Below, in pieces: positions 43,584 to 51,379 of a stretch of 64,000 nucleotides of DNA; the first letter of the stretch is position 1; every line of letters starts with the position of its first letter. A model generated the notes under the pieces. The model worked only from the letters and a program-made list of their open reading frames with translations, was not told the origin of the DNA and searched no databases. Both the position numbers and the translations under genes were made by a program. The stretch comes from Pantoea alhagi (GTDB lineage Bacteria; Pseudomonadota; Gammaproteobacteria; Enterobacterales; Enterobacteriaceae). The stretch lies in NCBI RefSeq assembly GCF_002101395.1, contig NZ_CP019706.1, positions 1,364,001 through 1,428,000 on the forward strand, read 5' to 3'.

Positions 43584-44975
43584 TCAGTTATGTAGCAAAC
43601 ACTCCACCTGAAATTTTTCCCCGTAACGCTGTACGCCCGCTAAAAATGTTTCAGTCGTCAGCGGTTCCGGCGGCGGTAACAGCGGCGCTCTCTGTTTCAG
43701 TTCCTCATCAAAACGCGATAATGTTGCGAAATCACGCGGGAAGCGTTCCGTATCAACACCGATAAATGCCCCTTCATCAGTAGCGTAATTCAACAGCTGT
43801 TGCCAGCGTTCAATCGAAGCCATACCGATACTTTCCGTGCCGTGGGAAAACAGCAGCAGATCGATATTACGGAACCGCGGCTGACGCTCAAGATAGCGCT
43901 GTAGTGAACTGGCAGAAGGCTCAGTACAGAAGGTCAGCCAGAAAGGAATCGCATATTGCTGCATGGTGGTCCAGGGATCCATTAACAGGAAATTATCCAC
44001 CACCAGCCGCGAAGCGATTACGCCTGCCGAAAGATACCAGTCGCGATAAATTTCGGCAGTCACAAAGCTTAGCGCTTCCGGGTTTTCATAACGCAGCTCT
44101 ACCAGTTTCCAGTTCTGGCTGTTCGCCAGTTTTTTCAGCTCGGCCATCAGGTGCGCATCAAACCCCCACTCTGCCTCGGGTACGGTAACGTCCGGCGCAG
44201 GCGGCTCCCATTTTTCACGTTCAACGCCGTTACGGGCCAGATATTCCATTACCCGCGGCCCGCCGGAGAAATATTCCTGCTCCGTTGCGCCCCCGACCGC
44301 CCCAAATTGATAGAAAGAACGATCGCTGGTACGCGTGGCGGGCCACTGCTGCGTACAGTGGTTGATTACCAGCGTTCCGCCTGGCGGCAGCGCGCTGAGC
44401 AAAAACTCATGATATTCCAGCGGCAGTTTGCGGTGCTTTAAACGGAAATAGGACATCTGGTCCAGCATCAATCGATCCTGATTCGGATCCTGCATATGAT
44501 GAACCGCCAGATGCGGTGAGGCCGCCAGCAACGCATCGGTAATCGGCTTGCCGTCCGCCATACCTTTCTGCGCGTCGTCCGGGTCGTTGTGCAATGAACG
44601 TACCGGACACAAAAAGGTTTGCGGCAGCCAGGGCACGCCCATCGCCGCCGCCAGATGTACCATCGCACCGTTAGAAGAGCCGACAAAAGCGGCCTGATAC
44701 TGCTGCTGCGGATATTGACTGGCCACCCAACGCGCGATGCCTTCAATATCCAGTTGCTGCGCCTGGCTTAGCGTAATGCCTTCAGCCATACCGCCAAGCG
44801 CATAGCCCCATTCACGGACGCGCTCAGGCAGTAAATTCAACGCTGGCAGCATGCGATCCAACGTAGGCGACTGGCTGGGGCTGCTAAAAGGGCGCTGATG
44901 TAGCGCATTGCTGAGCGCCATTACCATCGCTGCCGAAGAGTCAAAGCGGGCAACGCCCTTTGGTGGTTTACTCAT
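43584..44975 (-). CDS. Large alpha/beta-hydrolase-like protein of unknown function
   Basis: I do not recognise a named family. The 463-residue protein has a nucleophile-like elbow GSSNGAM (about 99-105) and later NPEALSFVTAEIYRDWYL and LLFSHGTESIG. The start at 44975 (MSKPPKG) has AGGA upstream and overlaps the stop of the preceding hydrolase gene by eight bases, so the two are coupled. No signal peptide is seen. It may be a cytoplasmic hydrolase or a carbohydrate- or polymer-linked enzyme acting with its partner. Confidence 0.72.
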   Translation of the reverse strand: MSKPPKGVARFDSSAAMVMALSNALHQRPFSSPSQSPTLDRMLPALNLLPERVREWGYALGGMAEGITLSQAQQLDIEGIARWVASQYPQQQYQAAFVGSSNGAMVHLAAAMGVPWLPQTFLCPVRSLHNDPDDAQKGMADGKPITDALLAASPHLAVHHMQDPNQDRLMLDQMSYFRLKHRKLPLEYHEFLLSALPPGGTLVINHCTQQWPATRTSDRSFYQFGAVGGATEQEYFSGGPRVMEYLARNGVEREKWEPPAPDVTVPEAEWGFDAHLMAELKKLANSQNWKLVELRYENPEALSFVTAEIYRDWYLSAGVIASRLVVDNFLLMDPWTTMQQYAIPFWLTFCTEPSASSLQRYLERQPRFRNIDLLLFSHGTESIGMASIERWQQLLNYATDEGAFIGVDTERFPRDFATLSRFDEELKQRAPLLPPPEPLTTETFLAGVQRYGEKFQVECLLHN

Positions 44976-45891
44976 GGTTTTCCTGCTCCTTCTGCACGCG
45001 AGCAATAAAAGGTCGGATAGCGCGGCTGTAGCTCCACGGGTAAACGTAGTGCAGCGTATGCGTACCTTGCGGGATGGTCATCAGCTCGCCACGCGGCAGC
45101 AGCGCCACCATCTCTGTGACCCAACGAGCGGGCGAAACCACATCAAACGAGCCCCGCACCACCAGCGTCGGCGCTTTGATATGTGGCAGCCGCTGTTCAA
45201 TGCGATCACGCATCATAAGGCGCATGGTACTCATGGCGCGCCAGATACCCGCTTTGGCATAATCGATACGGCTAAGCGCGGCGGGAGAACGATGCGCCTC
45301 CCGTCGGCCATTGATCCAGTCGCGCCAAATTTGGCGCAGCAGCGTACGGTTATGGCGATCGACGGTAGGCCCTTGCAGTACCAGCCCGGCAACCGCTTCA
45401 GGATGCGCAACCGCCAGCGCAGCCAGCACCTGGCATCCCATAGAGTTGCCGATAAAAATAGCGCGCGACAGCTGATTTTGCTGCATCCACAGCCATAGCG
45501 CCTCTGCCAGTTGGTCAACGCTTAACACCGGCTGCGAGGCCGGAAGCGAACTGCCGCCAAAACCGGGCAGATCGGGCACCAGTACGCGATATTCCCAGCC
45601 TAATGCCAGCGCCAGGTCTTCCATGGCACGCCCGGAAAGCACCAGGCCATGCAACAAAACCACCGGAAGACCAGGGCGGCTTTCTGGTGTTACACGGGTA
45701 AACATCCGCCACGGCCCGACTTGCTGGTAATAGCCCGCCAGACCTGCCTGATGGCTATGAATGCCCACCGGCGGCGTCTGCTGCCATTTTCGCCATTGCT
45801 TAACAAATAGCGCCGTCCCGGCCATTGCTGCGGCCATACCGAGAAGAAGTGTGCGGTTATTTGGCCCGCGCCTACGGGTTGCTCTCTTCAT
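44968..45891 (-). CDS. Membrane-anchored alpha/beta-hydrolase
   Basis: The 307-residue protein starts with a basic stretch and a membrane helix (LLLGMAAAMAGTALFV), then has a standard alpha/beta-hydrolase fold: HG oxyanion at 81-82, nucleophile Ser150 in GNSMG, acid in RGSFDVVSP and His in GTHTLHY. The N-terminal anchor likely holds it at the inner membrane. The substrate is unknown. It overlaps the next gene by eight bases, and the two form a pair of hydrolase-like enzymes. Confidence 0.8.
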   Translation of the reverse strand: MKRATRRRGPNNRTLLLGMAAAMAGTALFVKQWRKWQQTPPVGIHSHQAGLAGYYQQVGPWRMFTRVTPESRPGLPVVLLHGLVLSGRAMEDLALALGWEYRVLVPDLPGFGGSSLPASQPVLSVDQLAEALWLWMQQNQLSRAIFIGNSMGCQVLAALAVAHPEAVAGLVLQGPTVDRHNRTLLRQIWRDWINGRREAHRSPAALSRIDYAKAGIWRAMSTMRLMMRDRIEQRLPHIKAPTLVVRGSFDVVSPARWVTEMVALLPRGELMTIPQGTHTLHYVYPWSYSRAIRPFIARVQKEQENHE

Positions 45892-46585
45892 CAGCTGCTC
45901 TCAGGTTAGGGATACCCGCTAAGTTTAGGCGTTAAATAACGCTTCGCCTTCTTTGCCGGGACGCTTAATCAGAACGGTTGATAAAAATGTGCGGCGGTTA
46001 TCAACAAAGAGCGTTTAAGAAACAGGCTGTAGGCCCTTGTCAGAGCATAACTTTTAGCAATGAAAAGACCATCGATAAGGCTATTGGATAAGAGTGAAAC
46101 AAAGCTGGAGACAAGAAGAATGAAGCAGGAGAATACATAAAGCGGGTTTGATAACCATCGGTCGTTCCCTGGCCGCGGTTATCGAGGGTGTTAGTGCGAC
46201 GCTGCCATTAGTTCAGCGCGCCGGGCGGCACATGCTTAAAGGTTTCAACATAAGCGCGAAACACATACCGAAAGAACTTTTTCATAACCCATGACCTGCT
46301 TAACTTTTGTTGAAAAAAACAACGAAAATTATAACGGCAGCGGTTTTTTTCAGCAACTTTTTTTGAAGCTGATCACAAAATTGCGGGCGATTATGCAAAG
46401 CCTGACTTAAACAAAAGCTAAACAAATCATGATTGCAGACCTTTTTTCAATGTGGGTTATCACACAAGCTATTGATTTAATGATGAAGATATCCATCCTG
46501 CGCTATGACGACCACGCCAAACATTGAACCGGCATGCTGAATCCCGGACAATGAACATCTCTTTTTCTTTTTTGTCCTGAATTCC
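45892..46585. other. Long intergenic region with one possible small gene
   Basis: About 690 bases separate the hydrolase pair from the next gene. Apart from a possible 25-codon gene at 46208-46285, I see no coding region. The stretch from about 46,290 to 46,460 is AT-rich, with GTTG-aaaaaaa-CAAC (46312-46326) able to fold, and may hold promoters. The region may contain unannotated RNA, but I cannot show one. Confidence 0.45.
46208..46285 (-). CDS. Possible 25-aa small protein
   Basis: The minus strand encodes MKKFFRYVFRAYVETFKHVP and five further residues, then TAA. The peptide is basic and amphipathic. An AGCAGG element lies about 10 bases upstream of ATG, and an AT-rich stretch precedes it. 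I believe similar small peptides occur in enterobacteria but cannot name one. Evidence is limited to sequence character and a fair ribosome site. Confidence 0.4.
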   Translation of the reverse strand: MKKFFRYVFRAYVETFKHVPPGALN

Positions 46586-46828
46586 ATGAAATCCACTTTT
46601 GAAAACTGGCTGGCACCAATGAGCATTCTGCTGCTGGGCTTTCTCTCCGCGCTGCTATTGCCTGCGCCCTCTCCGGGTCCACAGTTTACTGCCCGTATGA
46701 TGTCGCTGTTTCATTTCAGCGATCTCAATCAGTTTTATACCTTTGTGCTCTGCCTGTGGTTTTTGCTGCTGGGCACGATAGAGTTTTTTGTGCTGCGCTT
46801 TCTCTGGCGTCGCTTTGGTAAGATTTAA
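46586..46828 (+). CDS. Small inner membrane protein (80 aa)
   Basis: The 80-residue protein has two membrane helices (about residues 10-28 and 48-70), a short loop with PSPGPQF between, and a basic tail (RFLWRRFGKI). The family is not recognised. The upstream region lacks an obvious strong ribosome site, but the coding character is good. It is followed by two periplasmic OB-fold genes on the same strand, 200 bases away. Confidence 0.68.
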   Translation: MKSTFENWLAPMSILLLGFLSALLLPAPSPGPQFTARMMSLFHFSDLNQFYTFVLCLWFLLLGTIEFFVLRFLWRRFGKI

Positions 46829-47026
46829 TTTTTATCGCTCACATTTTGCTATGTACTGCCAGGCACGCTGCAACCCTGCCGCCCGCTCCGGACAATTTTC
46901 CTAAAGTTGTGCAATATCAATGCGGCCGTATCCTGATTTCCCCCGATTTCATCAGACTGTGCCAGGCTTATATCCTGCAAAGGCGTATTTCGCCTGGCCC
47001 GAACGGATGGTTATTAAGGAGAATGT

Positions 47027-47422
47027 ATGGCTAAAAAATTGACTATCGCCGCCCTGATTGCCCTTTTCACGCTGCCGGCTTTTGCCGAAGATAGCGGCGG
47101 CTACAAAAGCGGTGAAAAGCCGCCGGAGAATCAGGACAGCGGTTATAAAGGAACGGAAGACACGACTTCAGCGCCGATTGAGCTGGTAAAAACAATGCGT
47201 GACGGCGCCTGGGTAACGGTTGAGGGTTATATCGTTAAGCAGAAAGACGCTAACCGCTATCAGCTGCGCGGTCACGGCGATCAGACTATCGATCTGGTTA
47301 TCCCGGAAAAAGTCTGGGCAGGGAAAACCTATGATGCCAAAGACCAGGTGCGTCTGAACGGTCGCGCACGTCAGGATGGCGAACGTCGCTGGATTGATGT
47401 GCAGCAGCTGGGCGATCCCTGA
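47027..47422 (+). CDS. YgiW/YdeI-family periplasmic OB-fold stress protein
   Basis: The 131-residue protein has a Sec signal (cleaved near ALFTLPAFA) and the bacterial OB-fold (BOF) pattern: WVTVEGYIVKQ, a central YQLRG strand and a C-terminal RRWIDVQQL. The family includes E. coli YgiW and YdeI, which are linked to resistance to oxidative stress, cationic peptides and metals. A GGAG site precedes ATG. A paralogue follows 45 bases downstream, so they probably form an operon. Confidence 0.88.
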   Translation: MAKKLTIAALIALFTLPAFAEDSGGYKSGEKPPENQDSGYKGTEDTTSAPIELVKTMRDGAWVTVEGYIVKQKDANRYQLRGHGDQTIDLVIPEKVWAGKTYDAKDQVRLNGRARQDGERRWIDVQQLGDP

Positions 47423-47467
47423 TAGCGCAGCGGTAATTAATGTGGTTAATGACCGCAGGAGTTAGCA

Positions 47468-47863
47468 ATGAATAAAATCCTGACGCTGTGTCTGGCTACA
47501 CTGTTTGCCGCCCCAACGCTGGCCGCCGATGGCGGCTTTAATCCGGACGGCAAAGCACCGCCGCCGGAAGATCAAAAAGATGGCTACCGCGCAGTAACAG
47601 ATAACCAGCAACTGAATACGGCTCATCAGCTGGCACAGCTTTCTACCGGAACCTGGGTAACGTTGCAGGGCAACATTATCCGGCAAACCGGTAAAAAAAC
47701 CTGGGAGCTGCGCGATCGCACTGGCACCGTCCAGTTACAGATTGACGACGGCGTCTGGCAGGGGCAGGAAGTGAAACCGGATGATTTGATTTCGGTTAAC
47801 GGTACTTTACTGCGCCACGGCAAAAACCTGCTGATTGACGTAAAAAAATTACATCTGCTTTAA
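47468..47863 (+). CDS. YgiW/YdeI-family periplasmic OB-fold stress protein, second copy
   Basis: The 131-residue product has a signal peptide ending PTLAAD and the same OB-fold layout as its upstream neighbour: WVTLQGNIIRQ, TWELRDRTGTVQLQID and LLIDVKKL. The two share little identity outside these blocks, so the duplication is old. Both are likely periplasmic ligand-binding or stress proteins. A hairpin TTCCCTTGC and GCAAGGGAA (47879-47903) follows the stop, without a T-run. Confidence 0.88.
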   Translation: MNKILTLCLATLFAAPTLAADGGFNPDGKAPPPEDQKDGYRAVTDNQQLNTAHQLAQLSTGTWVTLQGNIIRQTGKKTWELRDRTGTVQLQIDDGVWQGQEVKPDDLISVNGTLLRHGKNLLIDVKKLHLL

Positions 47864-48215
47864 CATTCCGCTCTCCTGTTCCCTTGCCGTTAAAGCAAGG
47901 GAACGCTTACCCTCATCCCTTTTCCTCTGTCGTTAGCTAAACAATTTTTGTACTGTTACGCTAAGAAGTGTGAAGCTAATCGCTTCAGCATGGTTAAAAT
48001 TCAAACAACTTTTAAAGTTTAAACAAATTATTCAATTTTATTACGAGAATGTTATATTTCTCAGCACACCTATAACGTGTGGTTAACCCATGCCGTTTGT
48101 GCGGTTATGTCACTCGCTTTTTTAGTTATGGAAAGAGAGCAACCCGCCTGACAGAAGCTGGACGCTCTCGCCTGCAATTACCTGTTGAGCAATCAACAGA
48201 CGGAGATGTCGCCAC
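47864..48215. other. Intergenic region upstream of mqo
   Basis: No gene is seen in these 352 bases. A 9-base-stem hairpin (47879-47903) follows the OB-fold gene. The 47,940-48,060 part is AT-rich and probably holds the mqo promoter. Nearer to mqo, GAGAGC (48135-48140) and GCTCTC (48164-48169) could fold in the leader. Confidence 0.5.
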
Positions 48216-49835
48216 ATGCGTAAAAAAGCATTGCTTCTGGCGCTGTGTATGAATGCTTTCGGCCTAAGTAAGCATGCAGTAGCAGAAGATAAAAAGGACG
48301 TCGATGTACTGCTCATCGGCGGGGGAATTATGAGTGCCACCCTGGGAACCTATCTTCAGGAGCTGGAACCAGACTGGACTATCGAAATGGTAGAGCGTCT
48401 GGATAACATCGCAGAAGAGAGTTCGAACGGCTGGAACAACGCCGGTACAGGCCACTCCGCGCTGGCGGAAATGAACTATACGCCAGAAAAAGAGGATGGC
48501 TCTGTCGACATCAGCAAAGCCATTGAAATTAACGAATCCTTCCAGATTTCTCGTCAGTTCTGGGCCTCTCAGGTACAGAAAGGCGTTCTGCACGATCCGC
48601 GCAGCTTTATCAATTCCACCCCACATATGAGCCTGGTCTGGGGCGAAGAAAACGTTAATCTACTGCGTAAACGTTATGAAGCGCTGCAAAAGAGCACGCT
48701 GTTTCGCGGCATGGAATACTCTGAAGACCACGAACAAATCGCTAAATGGGCGCCGCTGATGATGCAAGGCCGCGATCCGCAGCAGAAAGTGGCCGCAACG
48801 CGCATTGATATCGGTACTGACGTCAACTTCGGTGAAATCACGCGCCAGCTGGTGGCATCACTGGAGAAAAGTCCAAACTTCAGCCTGCAAACCCGTCACG
48901 AAGTGCGCGATATTGAGCGTAACGACGATGGTAGCTGGAACGTTACCGTTGCCGATCTCACAAACAACGGCGCAGAACGCGTGATTAGGGCGAAATATGT
49001 CTTTATTGGCGCTGGCGGCGCGGCTCTGCCGCTGCTGCAGAAGAGCGGCATTCCGGAAGCAAAAAACTACGCTGGCTTCCCGGTAGGTGGCTCCTTCCTG
49101 GTAACGGAAAATCAGGAAGTCGTGAAGCAGCATCTGGCGAAAGTGTATGGTAAGGCCTCGGTTGGCGCGCCGCCGATGTCCGTGCCGCATCTGGATACCC
49201 GCATGCTGGATGGAAAACAGGTTCTGCTGTTTGGCCCCTTCGCCACTTTCTCAACCAAATATCTGAAACACGGTTCCCTGTGGGATATGTTCGGCTCCAT
49301 CACCCCCAGCAACCTGATGCCGATGGTACATGTCGGTCTGGATAACTTTGACCTGGTGAAATATCTGGTCGGCCAGCTGATGCTGAACGATGACGATCGC
49401 TACGCGGCGCTGAAAACCTGGTTCCCGCAGGCGAAAAAAGAAGACTGGCATCTGATTCAGGCAGGTCAGCGCGTACAGATCATTAAAAAAGATGCAGAAA
49501 AAGGCGGCGTATTGCGCCTGGGCACTGAAGTGGTGACCTCTCAGGACGGCACCATTTCTGCTCTGCTGGGCGCATCGCCAGGCGCTTCTACGGCAGCGCC
49601 AATTATGCTGAATCTGATGCAGAAAGTGTTTAAAGATAAAATCGCTACGCCAGAATGGCAGGCGAAGCTGAAAGAGATGATCCCCTCTTACGGCCAGAAA
49701 CTGAATGGCAATATCAGTGCCACTGAGCATGAGCTGGCGGAAACCAGCCGCATCCTGCAACTTGATTATTCGCCGATGACGCCAGTCGCCGCTAATGACG
49801 AAACGTCTCACGTTGTTGCAGCAGCAGGCAAGTAG
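48216..49835 (+). CDS. mqo: Malate:quinone oxidoreductase
   Basis: The 539-residue protein aligns with E. coli Mqo. The FAD-binding motif LLIGGGIMSATLG is near residue 33, followed by family blocks such as SSNGWNNAGTGHSALAEMNY and LLFGPFATFSTKYLK. It is a peripheral membrane enzyme that oxidizes malate to oxaloacetate and passes electrons to quinone. The N-terminal 23 residues are hydrophobic and signal-like, as in other Mqo proteins. GGAG lies before ATG 48216, and a terminator follows. Confidence 0.95.
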   Translation: MRKKALLLALCMNAFGLSKHAVAEDKKDVDVLLIGGGIMSATLGTYLQELEPDWTIEMVERLDNIAEESSNGWNNAGTGHSALAEMNYTPEKEDGSVDISKAIEINESFQISRQFWASQVQKGVLHDPRSFINSTPHMSLVWGEENVNLLRKRYEALQKSTLFRGMEYSEDHEQIAKWAPLMMQGRDPQQKVAATRIDIGTDVNFGEITRQLVASLEKSPNFSLQTRHEVRDIERNDDGSWNVTVADLTNNGAERVIRAKYVFIGAGGAALPLLQKSGIPEAKNYAGFPVGGSFLVTENQEVVKQHLAKVYGKASVGAPPMSVPHLDTRMLDGKQVLLFGPFATFSTKYLKHGSLWDMFGSITPSNLMPMVHVGLDNFDLVKYLVGQLMLNDDDRYAALKTWFPQAKKEDWHLIQAGQRVQIIKKDAEKGGVLRLGTEVVTSQDGTISALLGASPGASTAAPIMLNLMQKVFKDKIATPEWQAKLKEMIPSYGQKLNGNISATEHELAETSRILQLDYSPMTPVAANDETSHVVAAAGK

Positions 49836-49866
49836 GCCTTAACGTTTCAGATCGGTGCACTATTCA

Positions 49867-49894
49867 GGGGCGGCAGCAATGCTGCCCCTTTTTT
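49867..49894 (+). terminator. Terminator of mqo
   Basis: GGGGCGGCA (49867-49875) pairs with TGCTGCCCC (49880-49888), with one G-T pair and a 4-base loop, and six T follow. It lies about 30 bases after the mqo stop. Confidence 0.92.
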
Positions 49895-49930
49895 AATCAT
49901 ATCAGCCATACAGCCAGAACTTTATTGTCG

Positions 49931-51232
49931 TTATAAATAGCCCAGCAGTCGGAACCAGCCGTAATAGAGCGGCAACAATAAAACGATGCTGACCAACGCC
50001 ACCAGCAGGCAGAGCCTGAGACCGTCTCGTGCTGACACATTGCCTAATCCCATCGCCAGTACAATCGGCGAGGCCTGATAGGGCAGCAGCGGCGTGGCGT
50101 AGGCCAGCACCTGAAGCATAATGACACTGCCTAATGGAAAACCGGAAGCGGTGGCGAAACTCTGCGCCATCGGCGTAAACATCGCCGGGACGCCGTTGGC
50201 GGTTACCACAAAATTCAGGGCGCTGGTTAAAGCGCTCAGCGAAACGAAATTAACAAAGGGCGTGGCGGGATCAAGCGGCGTAATGCTCAGCAGCGCCTGC
50301 GCAATAATGTTGCCGAGGCCGGAATCAACCACCACCGCCGTCACGCCTAAAATGGCCGCGACATACAAACAGGTTCGGAAATTAACGCCGCTGGCGAACG
50401 CTTCGCTGGAAATAAAGCCTACGCGCGGCAATAAGCAGAAGCAGGCGGCGCACAGACCGATCCAGGCGGGTGAAATGCCGTGCTGGCTGTCGGTCATCCA
50501 CAATATCAACGTCAACAGCAGCAGGATAATCAGACGCCATTCCTCGCCACTGAGGGCAGGCAGGCGCGCATTATGTGTCACCGCCTCAGGCCGTGCCGGA
50601 AACAGCCAGCAGATGCACAGTGTTAATATCACCCCTTTCAGTATCCCCACTACCGGTGCCTGTAAAAACAGCCACGGCATATAGCCCAGATGGAGATGAT
50701 ACGTGGTTTCCGCCGCCCCGCTCATGACCAGATTTGGCACGTTGGCGGGCAGAATGCTGGCGGAGAGCTGGAAGGTGCCAAACCCCACCGCCAGCGCCAG
50801 GCCAACCCAGCCGCGGCTGCCCTCTTTTATTCCTGCCTGCTTCGCCAGCGCCCCGATCACCGGCATCAGTAACGCAATGCGGCCCATATTGGAGGGCATC
50901 ACAAACGCCAGCAGATAACTGATAACGATCGTTCCGCCTACCATGCGCGGCCAGCTGACGCTTAAGCGCGGTACCAGCGCATGCGCCAGCCGATCGGCCA
51001 GCCCTACTTTGCGGATCGCCACGCCCAGAATAAAACCGCTCAGCACCAGCCAAAAGGCAGATGAGGCGAAGCCGCCAAACACGCTGGCTGCTGGCGCAAT
51101 ATGCAACATCATTGCGGCGGCGAAAAACAGCAGTGCGGTAATGAATTCCGGCAGGCGCGCGCTGGCCCACAGCAGAATCGTAACGGTAACCACCAGTGCG
51201 GTTAGCCACAGGTGAGAATTGGAGATAAGCAC
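49931..51232 (-). CDS. SLC13/DASS-family permease
   Basis: The 433-residue protein has about 11-12 membrane helices and SLC13-like patterns: FVMPSNMGRIALLMPVIGAL in the first repeat and ALNFVVTANGVPAMFTPMAQ in the second, where Asn-Thr/Ser motifs bind substrate in relatives. It likely imports a di- or tricarboxylate with sodium. The GTG at 51232 has an AAGGAG site 7 bases upstream and is preferred over an ATG at 51253. It is divergent from the phosphoketolase gene and follows mqo. Confidence 0.8.
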   Translation of the reverse strand: MLISNSHLWLTALVVTVTILLWASARLPEFITALLFFAAAMMLHIAPAASVFGGFASSAFWLVLSGFILGVAIRKVGLADRLAHALVPRLSVSWPRMVGGTIVISYLLAFVMPSNMGRIALLMPVIGALAKQAGIKEGSRGWVGLALAVGFGTFQLSASILPANVPNLVMSGAAETTYHLHLGYMPWLFLQAPVVGILKGVILTLCICWLFPARPEAVTHNARLPALSGEEWRLIILLLLTLILWMTDSQHGISPAWIGLCAACFCLLPRVGFISSEAFASGVNFRTCLYVAAILGVTAVVVDSGLGNIIAQALLSITPLDPATPFVNFVSLSALTSALNFVVTANGVPAMFTPMAQSFATASGFPLGSVIMLQVLAYATPLLPYQASPIVLAMGLGNVSARDGLRLCLLVALVSIVLLLPLYYGWFRLLGYL

Positions 51233-51379
51233 AGCGCAGCTCCTTGCCAGCACGCTAAAAAGCCTGTTTTTTGGCTGATTAAGATTTCTTCTAGTAGGGT
51301 TAAAGAGTATTGATTTTCATTTCGCCCGGGTAAAGCGCTTCCTGGCAAAAATTGTGATTGTCGTCACCGGAGGAAAAGC

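Noticed and set aside
43584..45891. Polyhydroxyalkanoate depolymerase or synthase pair
   Set aside because: The nucleophile elbows are GSSNGAM and GNSMG, but no other PHA-specific motif or phasin gene was recognised, so a specific name is not supported.
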